Assembly (NCBI GenBank): GCA_017649565.1
Contig: JAGCGO010000040.1
Location: forward strand, 1 to 60,562
From: Fibrobacter sp.
GTDB lineage: Bacteria > Fibrobacterota > Fibrobacteria > Fibrobacterales > Fibrobacteraceae
Reading direction: 5' to 3'
DNA length: 60,562 bases
In this document: piece after piece, positions 7,471 to 17,515 of the stretch
How the letters are laid out: each line of letters opens with the position of its first letter
How positions within the stretch are numbered: the stretch's first letter is position 1
The notes under the pieces: generated by a model
What the model was told of the DNA's origin: nothing
Database searches by the model: none
What the model saw: only the letters and a program-made list of their open reading frames with translations
Program-made: the position numbers and the translations under genes

Positions 7471-10158
7471 TTATTCTTCGGCAGGAGTTTCCGGAGCGGA
7501 TTCGTTCTTTTCGACAGAATCGTCATCGACCTCGACGCCTTCCACCTTGTCGAAGGTTTCCTTCGCCTCGGCGCTGTCGTGCTCGATGTCTTCCACGCTC
7601 GGGAGGGCCGTAGCGTCTTGCACCACGTCGCCGTCGCGCAGGCTGATGGCCTTCACGCCCTGGGCGTTACGACCCGTGAGGCGGATGTCGGCAGCCTTGA
7701 TGCGGATGACCTGACCTTCCTTGGTGGTGATGATCAAATCGTAGTCGTCAGCAACGCTGTCAACGAACACGGCCGAACCGATCTTGTCGGTGACGTTCAG
7801 GTTCTTGACGCCCTTGCTGCCACGCTTCGTGACACGGTAGGTGCCCGGTTCGCTGCGCTTGCCGTAGCCCTTCTCGGTAATGGTGAGCACCTTGTTGCCC
7901 GCCTTGAGCCACAGGAGCGAGATGACCTCGTCGCCTTCGGCGAGCTTGATGCCACGGACACCGTGGGTGCCGCGGCCCATCGGACGGAAGCAGGTGATCG
8001 GGAACGTGACCGCCTGGCCGTTACGGGTCGCAATCATCAAGAGGTCGTTTGCGATCGGTGCGGCCTCGGCATTTTCGTCGGCGTCGCCTTCGACCTCGCC
8101 ATCGGCCGGTTCGGCGGTCTCAGGCACTTCGGCAGACTCGGCGGCCTGGTCGTCGGAGGCATTCAGGGAGGCCTTGTATTCCTCTTCGGTCATGCCCACG
8201 AGCTGCACCTTCACGAGTTCGTCTCCCTCGTCGAGGCTGATGGCGTTCACGCCCGCCTTGCGCGGACGGCTGAACAGCTTGAGGTCCATCTTGTTGATGA
8301 TACCCTTCTTGGTCACGAACACGAGGCAGAAGTAGCCGCCGAACTTGCGTACCGGCACCACGGCCTGCACCGTCTCACCTTCACTGAGACCCACAAAGTT
8401 GACAATCGGGCGGCCCTTGCCGTTGCGCGTGCCTTCGGGCAGACGATAGACCTTGGTCCAGTAGGCGCGGCCCTTGTTGGTGAACACGAGCAGGTAGCTG
8501 TGCGTGCTCGCCGTGAAGATTTGCTCCACGTTGTCCTCGTCCTTGAGGCCGGCACCGATAATGCCCTTGCCGCCGCGGTTCTGCGCCTTGAACGTATCGA
8601 TGGGCAGACGGCGGATGTAGCCTTCGCGGCTGAGCGTAATCACCTGTTCCTCTTCGGCAATCAGGTCTTCTTCGTCGCTATCGTCGATAGCCTCGCCAAT
8701 AGTGGTGCGACGTTCGTCGCCGTACTTCGCCACGACGGCATCAAGCCTTTCGAGCATGATGGCGATGCGGCGTTCGCGCTTCTCGAGGATATCCTTCAAG
8801 TCGGCGACGGTGGCAACGAGCTCGTTGTATTCGGCTTCCAACTTTTCGAGGTTGAGGCCGGTGAGCTGTCCCAAGCGCATGTCCACGATGGCCTGCGACT
8901 GGATCTCGTCGAGGTTGAAGCGTTCCTGCAAGGAAGCCTTCGCGATTTCCGTCGTCTTGCTCTGCTTGATAATCTGCACGACCTCGTCGATGTTCTGCGT
9001 CGCGATGCGCAGACCTTCGATAATGTGGAGGCGGGCTTCGGCCTTCTTCAAGTCGAACTGCGTCGAACGCGTAATCACGTCGAGGCGGTGATCGATGTAG
9101 ACCTGCAGCAGTTCCTTCATTGTTAGGACCTTGGGCAGGTTGTTGATGAGGGCCAGGTTGTAAATGCTAAACGTTGTCTGCAACTGCGTGTACTTGAACA
9201 GGTTGTTCAGGACCACTTCGCCCACGGCGTCGCGGCGCAGTTCAATCACGATGCGGATGTCGCGGCTGGATTCGTCGCGGATGTCGGTAATGCCGTCGAC
9301 ACGCTTTTCGCGGACCAGGTCTGCAATCTTCTTGCAGAGTTCCGCCTTGTTCACCATGTACGGAATTTCGGTCACGATGATGCGCGGCTTGCCCTTGGAA
9401 TCCGTCTCGATTTCGGTGCGGGCGCGTACACGCACGCGGCCGTGACCCGTAAGGTAGGCTTCGCGGATGCCGGAACGTCCACAGACAACAGCACCGGTCG
9501 GGAAGTCCGGGCCCTTGATGTAGTCCATCAGGTTCTCGTCCGGAAGGTCCGGATTTTCGGCCAAAGCATGTATTGCAGCCCCGACTTCGCGCAGGTTGTG
9601 CGGAGCCATGTTGGTCGCCATACCCACGGCAATACCGGATGTACCGTTCACGATCATGTTCGGGAGCGCAGAAGGCAGGACCAGCGGTTCCTCGAGCGAC
9701 TCGTCGTAGTTCGGGCCCATGTCGACCGTATCCTTTTCCAGGTCTTCGAGCATGAGCGCGCCGAGGTTGTTCATCTTGGCTTCGGTGTAACGCATGGCAG
9801 CAGGACTGTCACCGTCGATGGAGCCGAAGTTACCCTGGCCGAACACCAGCGGGTAGCGCAGGGAGAAGTCCTGGGCCATACGCGCAAGCGTTTCGTACAC
9901 GGCGGAGTCGCCATGCGGGTGGTACTTACCGATAACGTCACCCACGATACGGGCGGACTTGACCGTACCCTTGTTGGGGACCACACCCAGCTTGTGCATA
10001 CTGAACATCACGCGGCGATGCACGGGCTTGAAGCCGTCTCTTGCATCGGGCAGTGCACGCGCAACGATCACGCTCATGGAATAGCGGAGGTAGCAATCCT
10101 GCATGTCCTTCTCGATGAGGGACTTGAACTGCGATCCTGGGACCATTTCTTCTGACAT
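7471..10158 (-). CDS. gyrA: DNA gyrase subunit A
   Basis: The 895-residue protein is the breakage-reunion subunit of type II topoisomerase, which introduces negative supercoils with GyrB. The active-site tyrosine is Tyr124 in [10 protein letters not shown]. The quinolone-resistance region reads [17 protein letters not shown], with Ser85 (E. coli Ser83) unchanged and Glu89 at the E. coli Asp87 position. The GyrA box is QNRGGKG, separating gyrase from topoisomerase IV. The C-terminal beta-pinwheel follows and contains an acidic insertion (around residues 680-705, rich in Glu, Asp and Ala), and the tail is also acidic. The ATG at 10158 has GAGGAA about 7 nt upstream. gyrB is not in the window. 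Confidence 0.97.
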   Translation of the reverse strand: MSEEMVPGSQFKSLIEKDMQDCYLRYSMSVIVARALPDARDGFKPVHRRVMFSMHKLGVVPNKGTVKSARIVGDVIGKYHPHGDSAVYETLARMAQDFSLRYPLVFGQGNFGSIDGDSPAAMRYTEAKMNNLGALMLEDLEKDTVDMGPNYDESLEEPLVLPSALPNMIVNGTSGIAVGMATNMAPHNLREVGAAIHALAENPDLPDENLMDYIKGPDFPTGAVVCGRSGIREAYLTGHGRVRVRARTEIETDSKGKPRIIVTEIPYMVNKAELCKKIADLVREKRVDGITDIRDESSRDIRIVIELRRDAVGEVVLNNLFKYTQLQTTFSIYNLALINNLPKVLTMKELLQVYIDHRLDVITRSTQFDLKKAEARLHIIEGLRIATQNIDEVVQIIKQSKTTEIAKASLQERFNLDEIQSQAIVDMRLGQLTGLNLEKLEAEYNELVATVADLKDILEKRERRIAIMLERLDAVVAKYGDERRTTIGEAIDDSDEEDLIAEEEQVITLSREGYIRRLPIDTFKAQNRGGKGIIGAGLKDEDNVEQIFTASTHSYLLVFTNKGRAYWTKVYRLPEGTRNGKGRPIVNFVGLSEGETVQAVVPVRKFGGYFCLVFVTKKGIINKMDLKLFSRPRKAGVNAISLDEGDELVKVQLVGMTEEEYKASLNASDDQAAESAEVPETAEPADGEVEGDADENAEAAPIANDLLMIATRNGQAVTFPITCFRPMGRGTHGVRGIKLAEGDEVISLLWLKAGNKVLTITEKGYGKRSEPGTYRVTKRGSKGVKNLNVTDKIGSAVFVDSVADDYDLIITTKEGQVIRIKAADIRLTGRNAQGVKAISLRDGDVVQDATALPSVEDIEHDSAEAKETFDKVEGVEVDDDSVEKNESAPETPAEE

Positions 10159-10175
10159 TATTATTCCTCAGTTAA

Positions 10176-10203
10176 GTAGGAAGTAGACAGTAGGAAGTAG
10201 GAA
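10176..10203. repeat. Heptanucleotide repeat (GTAGGAA)n between surE and gyrA
   Basis: Four 7-bp units in a row: GTAGGAA, GTAGACA, GTAGGAA, GTAGGAA. The repeat fills most of the 52-bp gap between the surE stop and the gyrA start, immediately upstream of the gyrA ribosome binding site. It belongs to the family of 7-bp repeats seen elsewhere in this window. Confidence 0.8.
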
Positions 10204-10210
10204 GTTTTTC

Positions 10211-11014
10211 CTAAATCGTTCCGCCTCCTTCTATCATCTCGTTTATTATTTCTAAACTTTTTTCGTCGGTCTGGTCGATGCGGTGGGGCGTTATAGTCGC
10301 ATATCCCTGGTTGAGCAAGTAATCGTCGCTATCCAGGGGTTGCTTGTCCCACAGCTTGTCGCCATCCAACTGCCACAATCCCCCATCGTGGGAGTAGTGG
10401 TCCGTAAACATTCCAAGGGCCATTCTCGTCGCCTTGAAACCCTTGAAGGTTTCGGCAGTGGCCTTTGGGAAATTCACGTTCCAGAAGATTCCGGCGGGAA
10501 TGTTTTCGAACAGGTGCTTATTGACAACCTTCACGGCAAAATCAATCGCCACAGGCAAGAGAGCCGCACCTGTCCCGCGCAGCGAAAGCGCGATTCCGGG
10601 AACGCCCCAGAGAGCCGCTTCTCGCGCACCGGCGACCGTCCCCGAGTAAAGGGAAGACACGCCAGAATTCTCGCCCACGTTCACGCCCGAGAAGCACACG
10701 TCGAACGCTCCCGGACCATGCCCCTCGGTTACCTCCAGCCCGTAGGAGCCAAAATGTCCCAGGGCAAACTTCGTACAGTCGGCAGGGGTTCCGTCCATCG
10801 TAAACACCCTGTATCCGTCGTTGCAAGGGATTTCTTCTACCTGGAGTCCGCGACGCACCGTAAAGGCGTGAGAAACGCCGCTCTGTTCCGATTTCGGGGC
10901 AAACACGAAAACCTCCCCAAAGGGAGAAAGAGCGCCAGCCAGGGCGTGCATATTCGCGCTACCTACCCCATCGTCGTTCGTGATGAGGACACGCGGTTTC
11001 CGTGCTTCTTGCAT
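10211..11014 (-). CDS. surE: 5'/3'-nucleotidase SurE
   Basis: The 267-residue protein is a SurE-family survival phosphatase acting on nucleoside monophosphates. Family signatures are visible: metal-binding NDDG near the N terminus (VLITNDDGVGS), PKSEQSG, SGVNVGENSG followed by SLYSGTVAGAREAALWG, and a metal-coordinating NVNFP segment near residue 190. I chose the ATG at 11014 (MQEARKPRVLITNDDG); the open frame begins with a TTG six codons earlier. It is co-directional with gyrA but upstream, with only the heptamer repeat between them, so the two may be co-transcribed. Confidence 0.93.
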   Translation of the reverse strand: MQEARKPRVLITNDDGVGSANMHALAGALSPFGEVFVFAPKSEQSGVSHAFTVRRGLQVEEIPCNDGYRVFTMDGTPADCTKFALGHFGSYGLEVTEGHGPGAFDVCFSGVNVGENSGVSSLYSGTVAGAREAALWGVPGIALSLRGTGAALLPVAIDFAVKVVNKHLFENIPAGIFWNVNFPKATAETFKGFKATRMALGMFTDHYSHDGGLWQLDGDKLWDKQPLDSDDYLLNQGYATITPHRIDQTDEKSLEIINEMIEGGGTI

Positions 11015-11046
11015 GTAATATAAAGATAGCAAAAAAAGCCGCGAAA

Positions 11047-13743
11047 CTACTCTAAATTGCGGATTATCGAGTCCAATTTGGCGGTAAATTTCACGGCTCC
11101 GTCATAGCACAAATGGTCGAAATCTCCACCCATATTCGAATAATCGTGGTTGCCCATCTTGTTCTCATCCATCAGGTAGAAATTGTCGTATTTCTGCACT
11201 AGGGAACTGACCTTGGTAATGAGCAATTCCGCAGCCGAGCGGCGCATTCCATGACGCCCGTAAGTCCCGGTTTTCCGGTAGTACGGGCTTTGGGGGAACA
11301 CCACGCCGACAACCTTGATTCCCTTATCCTGAGCGGACTGGATGACCCTCTCCATAAAGCCCAGATTGACATCGGCACCGTCGCTCACGTCACTGTACGT
11401 CGAGTCATTGAGGATCTCGACATACTCTTCTCCCTTGGACGCCCAGTCCTCGGTACAGTCGACCCTGCGCCAGCCCCTAGATGCGGTATCGATAGGCAAG
11501 TCGATATCCAGCCTTGAAATTTCCGCCATCCAGTTCACAAAGAAATCGTCTACCCCGTCAACCCAGTAGCCATGATTCCTGTCATAGGAGAATCCCTTGG
11601 AATTCTGCGTGATGGCCTGGATGTCCTTATCAGGCGTCAGGTACTGCCACATGTCCGGATCGATGCTCAGCACCAGATACTTGAGCTTGGGCATGTGCAT
11701 GTACAGGTAGTTGTTCACCAGGAATTCGTAGCACTCCCCCTGGCAAGCGAGGATGCCCAGGTTCAGTGCAAACTTGCTCAGCCGTTCCGGAATCATGCCG
11801 GCCCACAGTCTCGAAATGCCCAGCCCGACCAGCTCGGTAGAATCCTTGTATTGCCATAACAGGCCCATCTTGCGCGCGAAAAGGGGACCCGCATCCGCAT
11901 ACTGGCCTAGACTATCCAAGTCCCAGTCAGCCGATGTCGACGGTACATTTTTCACCCAAAGGCTCGGATGCCATACTTCCTCGCCCGCAACCAGTTCCAC
12001 GATATCGGAGGTTTCCAGATTTGCCGCCACGATTTTCTGGTGCGCGCCCTCGGCATTCGTAATCGTCGCCACGAAACGCCCACTGGAATTCTTCAGCCAT
12101 TCCGTATGGTCAAATGTAAAGCCGTCAGGAGCGTCCATATAGCTTACGAGTTTTCCCGTACTGTCAGCAACAAGGACAACCCCATGCGTACCGTAATCAT
12201 GCCCGACAAAAGATTTCCCCTTGGCTCCGCCAAAGTCGAGGAACAAAGTCTGGCGGAGGGAATCTCCGCTCAAGGAAACGTTGCAGGCCTGTTCGCCGTC
12301 GTACCACGTTTCCACGGAACCACCGCGATAAGCTTTCAGCAACTTGCTTCCCGTCACGGCAAACTTGCCGTCCTGCGATACTCCCCCATGGAAAGCACCA
12401 TCCATCAACTTGGAAGGCTTGCCGAACTTACCTTTCGAGAAGGGGACCTGCCAAGTGCCAGCCGATTTCCAGACGGATTCGTCATTGTGCCCGGCGTACG
12501 TCACGTAGACAATGACCGTATCGCCATTTTCAAGAACGCGCCAGCGCGGGATAGCCGCATTTTCGACATCAAGCTGCACGAGGCCGCTACCGGAAGCGTC
12601 CAGATTGCGCACATAAACGGAAGACTTGCCGGAAGTTCCTTCGAGTCCCGTACAGAAAGCGACCTTGCTTCCATCGGGAGATATGTCGGGATGGTAGGCG
12701 TCTATGTCATCCTTTATTTCGAACAACTGAGGATTGCCCAAGGTGAAATCCACAAAAGCGAGGTTCCCGGAGACATCATTGCGGAAAGCCAGCTTGGCGG
12801 CCCCCTTCCCTGTCAACGCCCTGATGGCGGATGTCCCCACCAAGACTGTCGCTCCAGACAGGCCATCATCACTCACCTTGGTCGCCCATGACGGATCAGA
12901 AATCTTGCCAAAAGCCAAGCGGAAACCGACATAATCCGATTTCGAAATCGGAGTCACAAAATACACATCGCCGCGACTGTAGTAATTGATTGCAGAGGGC
13001 GAATTCCTGAAGGAGCCGCCCTTGATGACGATTTCTTCCAGGTTTGCCACTTCGCGCCTTCCGACAAAATCGACATACACCGAATCATGCAAATCCGAAA
13101 GCTTGTCGTTCACCCATTCCATGACGTTACCGGCCATGTCGCAAATGCCGTGACTATCCTTTCCGGCAGAACAAACCTCGTGAGCCCTGTAGCTAGAGTT
13201 TTCGCTGTTCCAGCTCCTGGACGAATCCCAATCCAGCGATGCGGTAAACGTCCACTCCGCTTCAGTCGGCAATCGGAACGCCTCTCTTTGCGGGTCGAAA
13301 ACAAGGCCGATCAACTCAGTGCAAGAGCCACGATCGTCAAAGACGGCCTTCGTATAAGTGTAGGCCGTGTCATAGCCATGCTTAACGCTCTGCGCATTCG
13401 CATAGAGTATCGCGTCGTAGTAGGTAACGTTGGTTGCCGGCATGGAACTGGCGCAATCAAGGCCCATCTCCCCGCAAGTCACCTCGTGCTTGCCGATGTA
13501 GAAATCGTAATCGAACGAGACGCCCATCGCAGGGCGGTCCTTCTTGCTTGCGTTCGCATCGTTCGTCCCGAGCAAGACCGACCTGCCCCTTGCAGATATC
13601 TGCACTAGGCAATTGTCCGCATCCAGACAAAGAACAGGATACTTCGCGGAAGGATCCTCTTCCGTGGACTGGGAATTCGAGCAACCATTCCAAAACAGGA
13701 CAGACGAACCAAGAGCAAACAAAAGGATTTTTTTAACGTTCAT
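11047..13743 (-). CDS. Large lipoprotein: FGE/SUMF1-like domain, PD40 propeller, SGNH-like domain (paralogue E)
   Basis: The 898-residue protein has a lipoprotein signal with lipobox WNGC near residue 20. Next comes an FGE-sulfatase-like domain (about 35-300: IGKHEVTCGEM, PATNVTYYDA, FRLPTEAEW, CDMAGNVMEWVND, KGGSFRN, YVGFRLAFG). A TolB/PD40-type beta-propeller follows (YHPDISPDGSKVAFC). The C-terminal 230 residues look like an SGNH hydrolase: block I GISR, a hydrophobic strand ending SIDPDMW, and a DHL motif near the end as the Asp/His pair. It is the only one of five paralogues outside the operon at 17516-33103 and the only one with GISR rather than GSSR. The ATG at 13743 has GGA 5 nt upstream and opens into the signal peptide. 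Function unknown. Confidence 0.8.
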   Translation of the reverse strand: MNVKKILLFALGSSVLFWNGCSNSQSTEEDPSAKYPVLCLDADNCLVQISARGRSVLLGTNDANASKKDRPAMGVSFDYDFYIGKHEVTCGEMGLDCASSMPATNVTYYDAILYANAQSVKHGYDTAYTYTKAVFDDRGSCTELIGLVFDPQREAFRLPTEAEWTFTASLDWDSSRSWNSENSSYRAHEVCSAGKDSHGICDMAGNVMEWVNDKLSDLHDSVYVDFVGRREVANLEEIVIKGGSFRNSPSAINYYSRGDVYFVTPISKSDYVGFRLAFGKISDPSWATKVSDDGLSGATVLVGTSAIRALTGKGAAKLAFRNDVSGNLAFVDFTLGNPQLFEIKDDIDAYHPDISPDGSKVAFCTGLEGTSGKSSVYVRNLDASGSGLVQLDVENAAIPRWRVLENGDTVIVYVTYAGHNDESVWKSAGTWQVPFSKGKFGKPSKLMDGAFHGGVSQDGKFAVTGSKLLKAYRGGSVETWYDGEQACNVSLSGDSLRQTLFLDFGGAKGKSFVGHDYGTHGVVLVADSTGKLVSYMDAPDGFTFDHTEWLKNSSGRFVATITNAEGAHQKIVAANLETSDIVELVAGEEVWHPSLWVKNVPSTSADWDLDSLGQYADAGPLFARKMGLLWQYKDSTELVGLGISRLWAGMIPERLSKFALNLGILACQGECYEFLVNNYLYMHMPKLKYLVLSIDPDMWQYLTPDKDIQAITQNSKGFSYDRNHGYWVDGVDDFFVNWMAEISRLDIDLPIDTASRGWRRVDCTEDWASKGEEYVEILNDSTYSDVSDGADVNLGFMERVIQSAQDKGIKVVGVVFPQSPYYRKTGTYGRHGMRRSAAELLITKVSSLVQKYDNFYLMDENKMGNHDYSNMGGDFDHLCYDGAVKFTAKLDSIIRNLE

Positions 13744-13793
13744 ACACATCCAATATAGCTTTTTGGGCATTTTATGAATGCTATATTTCACCC

Positions 13794-14555
13794 ATGTTTT
13801 CCGAGAAAAAGTTTTTAGCGACCAAGGAGACATCCAAGGCAAAGCGCATGGCCGAGCTCCTGCGAGTCATCATCCTGCAGCTGGGTGACGACGTCCCCCG
13901 CGCAAAGCGCGAATTCGAGACTTACGCCGAATGGATGCACCTCCCCGAAAGCGAACGGCTCACGGGCAAGAACCAGGCGCAAATGATCGACCTCTACAAG
14001 ACGTTCCGCACGCGGGCAGGGCTTGGGTTCGAACGCGACGTGTACCTGGAGCAGGAACCGGGAGACCGCGAAGTCGCAAACGAAAAGCCAATCCAGTTCG
14101 CCGTTCTCGTGCACAACCTGCGGAGTGCCTTCAACGTGGGCTCTATCATCCGCAGCACGGACTGTTTCGGACTCGAAGGCGTCCACCTGAGCGGCTACAG
14201 CTGCGGTCCCGACCACGTGACCGTGAAGAGCGCTGCACGCGGATGCCAGGAATGGATTCCCATCAAGCGCTGGGAATCGCCCTTTGACTGCGTCAAATGG
14301 CACAAGGAAAACGGTTACGAGATTATCGCGCTCGAGACCGGCGAAGACATCCCGAGCATCAACGAAGTCACCTGGCCCGAAAAAGGCCTCATCATCCTCG
14401 GCAACGAGGAATTAGGAATCGCCCCCGAGCTCATGGCGGAGGCGACAATGAAAGTGACAATTCCCATGGCGGGTCGCAAGGCGAGCATGAACGTCGCCGG
14501 AGCATTTGCCATTATGGCATTCTGCTTAAGGAGCAGGTGCTGCAGCGGGCGTTAA
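13794..14555 (+). CDS. SpoU/TrmH-family RNA 2'-O-methyltransferase
   Basis: The 253-residue protein has the SPOUT (alpha/beta-knot) motifs in order: motif 1 NLRSAFNVGSIIRSTDCFG near 105, motif 2 LIILGNEELGI near 200, motif 3 IPMAGRKASMNVAGAFAIM near 225. The family transfers a methyl group from SAM to a ribose 2'-OH in tRNA or rRNA. The N-terminal 100 residues may bind RNA. The last residues (RSRCCSGR) overlap by 30 bp the 3' end of the convergent gene at 14526. The gene is divergent from the lipoprotein at 13743, with only 50 bp for both promoters. The substrate cannot be told from sequence. Confidence 0.87.
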   Translation: MFSEKKFLATKETSKAKRMAELLRVIILQLGDDVPRAKREFETYAEWMHLPESERLTGKNQAQMIDLYKTFRTRAGLGFERDVYLEQEPGDREVANEKPIQFAVLVHNLRSAFNVGSIIRSTDCFGLEGVHLSGYSCGPDHVTVKSAARGCQEWIPIKRWESPFDCVKWHKENGYEIIALETGEDIPSINEVTWPEKGLIILGNEELGIAPELMAEATMKVTIPMAGRKASMNVAGAFAIMAFCLRSRCCSGR

Positions 14556-15749
14556 AGCCTTTACAGCTTCGGTCAGGCGGTCGATAGCCTGGATGAGTTC
14601 GTCCATCTTGGCTTCGCTCACGCCACCCTGCACAACGGCGGCAGCATTAGCGGCAGTCGCGGCAGCCTGGGCTGCGGGTTTCGAAGCTTCCTTCACGGGA
14701 ACCTTGCCCAGCCAGATGTCCGGCCAGCGGTCGTTACCCGTATGGTAGGTAATGCGGGTCGCGGTTTCCACCGGTTCGCCGATTTTCCAGATGTAGAGTT
14801 CGTAGTCGAACAAGTCGTGGTCGTGTCCCTTGTCGGTCGCACCCCAGACAAGCCACTTGCCGTCGGGAGTGAGGCGCGGGAAGTATTCGTGGCTGCGGCG
14901 ACCCGGCAGGTCCATGAGCTTTACGTTCTTAGGAATACCGAAGAAGCCGACCTTTTCGACCTGCTTGCCGTCCTTGGCACTGAACCACAGGATTTCGCTC
15001 GGTGCAGCAGTACCGCCGTTACCCGTCGGGTTCACGCGGTAGAGTTTGCTACCATCGAAATTCCAGTCAATCTGGCAGCCGTCACCGGACTTGGTCCACT
15101 GGGACTTTTCCAGATCCCAAACGCCCGTCTCGCGCATGGAGCCACGAAGCGTAATCGCCAAGTGCTTTCCGTCGGGGCTCATGTTGGGCTCCTGCAGAAT
15201 CACGCCGGACTTGTTGAAAGCCTTTTCGCCATCGAGGACCATCTTTTCGGCCTTGCTCGAAAGGTCCATCGTAAAGACCTTGCCGGCACGGCTGAACACG
15301 ATGGACTTGCCATCGGGCCTCCAGGTGCCCCACGTAGCGTTGTCCACGACCTTGCGGGCATTCTCACCCGTAATATCGACCATCCAAAGGTCCCACTTTT
15401 CCGGGTAGTTCGCATCGTTTTCAGGAACCCAGCCGCCCTTGCTGCGGTTGAAAAGTACGGTAGAGCCGTCCGGGGAGATACGCGGGAACCAGTCCACGTT
15501 GTCACCGCTCGTGAGCGCACGGGCATTTGTACCGTCGGCATTCATAATCCAGATATCGTGATGGGAGTTTGCACGACTCGTCGCCCAGACAATCGCGCCT
15601 TCAAGCTTTCCCTTGAGGGCGGAAAGAGCCTTCTGCTCGTCGGCAGTCGGATCAACGGCGGCACCCGTCGGGGCACCCTGTTGGGCAAAAATCGAAGTCA
15701 CGGCAAAAAGCACCGCTGCAGCAAACCGAGGATAAATAGTTTTTTTCAT
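14526..15749 (-). CDS. Secreted TolB/PD40-type beta-propeller protein
   Basis: The 407-residue protein has a signal peptide ending SIFA and a series of WD40-like (PD40) repeats. Examples are DIWIMNADGTNARALT, WFPRISPDGSTVLF, WRPDGKSIVFSR, NMSPDGKHLAIT and YFPRLTPDGKWLVWG. The C terminus has an Ala-rich segment, then a short predicted coiled coil (KMDELIQAIDRLTEAVKAL) and an Ala/Pro tail. The repeats resemble the propeller parts of the large lipoproteins nearby, so it may be a stand-alone relative that works in the same envelope process. No enzyme motif is seen. The ATG at 15749 directly precedes the signal peptide. Confidence 0.82.
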   Translation of the reverse strand: MKKTIYPRFAAAVLFAVTSIFAQQGAPTGAAVDPTADEQKALSALKGKLEGAIVWATSRANSHHDIWIMNADGTNARALTSGDNVDWFPRISPDGSTVLFNRSKGGWVPENDANYPEKWDLWMVDITGENARKVVDNATWGTWRPDGKSIVFSRAGKVFTMDLSSKAEKMVLDGEKAFNKSGVILQEPNMSPDGKHLAITLRGSMRETGVWDLEKSQWTKSGDGCQIDWNFDGSKLYRVNPTGNGGTAAPSEILWFSAKDGKQVEKVGFFGIPKNVKLMDLPGRRSHEYFPRLTPDGKWLVWGATDKGHDHDLFDYELYIWKIGEPVETATRITYHTGNDRWPDIWLGKVPVKEASKPAAQAAATAANAAAVVQGGVSEAKMDELIQAIDRLTEAVKALTPAAAPAP

Positions 15750-15780
15750 AAAAAGACCTTTCTATGCATGGAAAAATACA

Positions 15781-15821
15781 AAAAAAAAGCAGGAAAGGGA
15801 TTTCGTCATACCCTTTCCTGC
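15781..15821 (-). terminator. Intrinsic terminator of the GH8 gene
   Basis: A perfect 11-bp stem (GCAGGAAAGGG / CCCTTTCCTGC) with an 11-nt loop is followed on the minus-strand transcript by a run of at least eight U. It lies 23 bp past the GH8 stop. Confidence 0.9.
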
Positions 15822-15843
15822 CATTTATCAATTACAAAATGGA

Positions 15844-17379
15844 TTACTTGATACTGAACGTACGAATTCTGACTGCACCGGCAGACTGTACACGTACCAA
15901 GTAGGTTCCGCTAGGCAAATCGGCCAGGGAAATGCTCGTAGAATTTGCACCGGCGCGGAACGACTTGACGACAACACCCGTAACAGACGTAATCGCCACG
16001 CGGGAATCCGCATGCAGATTCAGCTGGAGCACGCGACCGTGCACGGAGAACGATTCTGCCGGAAGCAAGGCAGGGGCAGCAATCGCATTGGCTGCAGAAC
16101 TGCTGGAGGCAGGCCCAACATCCATGCTGCTGCTAGACTCGGTCTGCACCGGAGCCGAGCTGCTGGAAGCGGGACCCGGAGCGACACTGCTGGAAGATTC
16201 GGACGGAGACGACTCGGGGCCGGCACTGGAACTCTGCGGAGCCGAAGGAGGATTGGCGAGGTTCGGCATGTTGCCCGAAACCAGGAGGCCGTTCAAGAGC
16301 TTGAGCGACTGGTTGAAATAGTTCTCATCCCCCAGCGCCACAGCCTCGGCCCAGTACTCGTCAAGCTTGGACTGGTACTTGGCATCCGAAATCAGCGCCG
16401 TCATGAGCGAAGTGACAAAAGTGCTGTTGTGGTCGCCGCCGAGAGAACCCGAGGAACGCTTCACAGGGCCCTTCATATCCGCAGCCGAAACCGTGGACAC
16501 ATACTCAGCCATCTTCTTGTCGATAGCAAGGGCTCGCTGGTCGCCATGCCAACACACGGCCTTCGCGTTACGCCACGGAGCACGGGACGCATCGTAACCA
16601 TACTCGTCGTCGCGGCTCTTGCCGTCCTTGTCCGTCCAGTCGTCGACAAGGCCCGTCGATACTTCACCAGAACTCGTTTCGTACAACTTCATGTTGGCAT
16701 CGTAAGCAGTCTGGCTCCAGAATTCGGCATTTTCTTCGTCAACAAGAGCAAACAACGGCATGTAAGCAGGATCGAAATAACCCGGATTCTTGGTATTGGC
16801 ACCGGCATCGCCCCACTTGTCGCCCGGCAAATGCAATCCGTTACTTTCGAACTCGGACTTCTTCATTGCCTGGATCAGCGCCTTGGCATCGGTCTTGTAC
16901 TTCTCATCGCCAAACTGGTAGTATGCCATGATCAGTGCCGCCGCGGCATCAATATCGCCATCAAGAGCAGCCCCCTGGTCCTGCTTATTCGCAAGGTTCG
17001 TCACCTTCCAGACCATCAGGTTGTTCTCGTTCATCATCTTCTTGTAGAAATTCCAAATCTTGTCGAACTGACTCTGATAGCTGGTCGTGTTATCGCTAAA
17101 ATAGACCATCAGGAGCATGCCGTAGCCGACACCCTCCGAGAAGTACTCGTCGGAACCGGGATTGGAACGGACACCGGCCACATCGCCGCTTTCGTTATAC
17201 ATGTCCTTCATCCAATACTGGAACTGCTTCTTCAGATCTTCCGAAGCCTTCGCCTTGTCGCTCAGGAGCGTTGCATTTCCACCATAATCCGACATCTGCG
17301 GAAACGGAAAATTGACCGTCGCCTGGGCCAAGCCGAAAGCGAACAGAGATGACACAGCGATTTTTACCAAACCATTCAT
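15844..17379 (-). CDS. Secreted GH8 endoglucanase/xylanase with Ser-rich linker and sorting tail
   Basis: The 511-residue protein hydrolyses beta-1,4 glycan chains with inversion. After the signal peptide (1-20), the GH8 (alpha/alpha)6 domain spans about 21-370. The general acid is probably Glu82 in SEGVGYGMLL and the GH8 signature is ALDGDIDAAAALIMA (Asp140-144). Two Ser-rich linker blocks follow. The last 70 residues differ from the xylanase module and resemble a type IX secretion (Por-type) C-terminal sorting domain: TSVTGVVVKSF, LPSGTYLVRV, FSIK. Substrate (cellulose, xylan or mixed glucan) cannot be told from sequence. The ATG at 17379 has AAGGA about 7 nt upstream. A strong terminator follows, so it is its own unit. 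Confidence 0.92.
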   Translation of the reverse strand: MNGLVKIAVSSLFAFGLAQATVNFPFPQMSDYGGNATLLSDKAKASEDLKKQFQYWMKDMYNESGDVAGVRSNPGSDEYFSEGVGYGMLLMVYFSDNTTSYQSQFDKIWNFYKKMMNENNLMVWKVTNLANKQDQGAALDGDIDAAAALIMAYYQFGDEKYKTDAKALIQAMKKSEFESNGLHLPGDKWGDAGANTKNPGYFDPAYMPLFALVDEENAEFWSQTAYDANMKLYETSSGEVSTGLVDDWTDKDGKSRDDEYGYDASRAPWRNAKAVCWHGDQRALAIDKKMAEYVSTVSAADMKGPVKRSSGSLGGDHNSTFVTSLMTALISDAKYQSKLDEYWAEAVALGDENYFNQSLKLLNGLLVSGNMPNLANPPSAPQSSSAGPESSPSESSSSVAPGPASSSSAPVQTESSSSMDVGPASSSSAANAIAAPALLPAESFSVHGRVLQLNLHADSRVAITSVTGVVVKSFRAGANSTSISLADLPSGTYLVRVQSAGAVRIRTFSIK

Positions 17380-17449
17380 AGGCTATCCTTAAAGAGTTTT
17401 ACGCCTGATGCAACATTCATCAAACATCCGCATTAAAAAATAATGAATT

Positions 17450-17489
17450 ATTCGAAAAATAGGGCACGCCGCAAGGAACAAGCGTGTCC
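17450..17489 (-). terminator. Probable terminator of the seven-gene envelope operon
   Basis: A hairpin (GGGCACGC / GCGTGTCC, one mismatch, 12-nt loop) precedes a U-rich stretch (UAUUUUU) on the minus-strand transcript, 27 bp past the stop of the gene at 17516. It separates the operon from the GH8 gene. Confidence 0.6.
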
Positions 17490-17515
17490 AACATCACTTT
17501 TTTACCTGCGAAAAC

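Noticed and set aside
7357..9126. 589-codon plus-strand frame over gyrA
   Set aside because: It lies opposite the highly conserved gyrA coding region, has no family motif and no ribosome site, and its composition is that of reverse-complement coding DNA.
7471..10158. Quinolone-resistance mutation in gyrA
   Set aside because: The key Ser is unchanged, and Glu at the Asp87 position is common as the natural residue in other bacteria.
11047..13743. Active formylglycine-generating enzyme for sulfatases
   Set aside because: The two copper-binding Cys are missing and no sulfatase is seen in the window.
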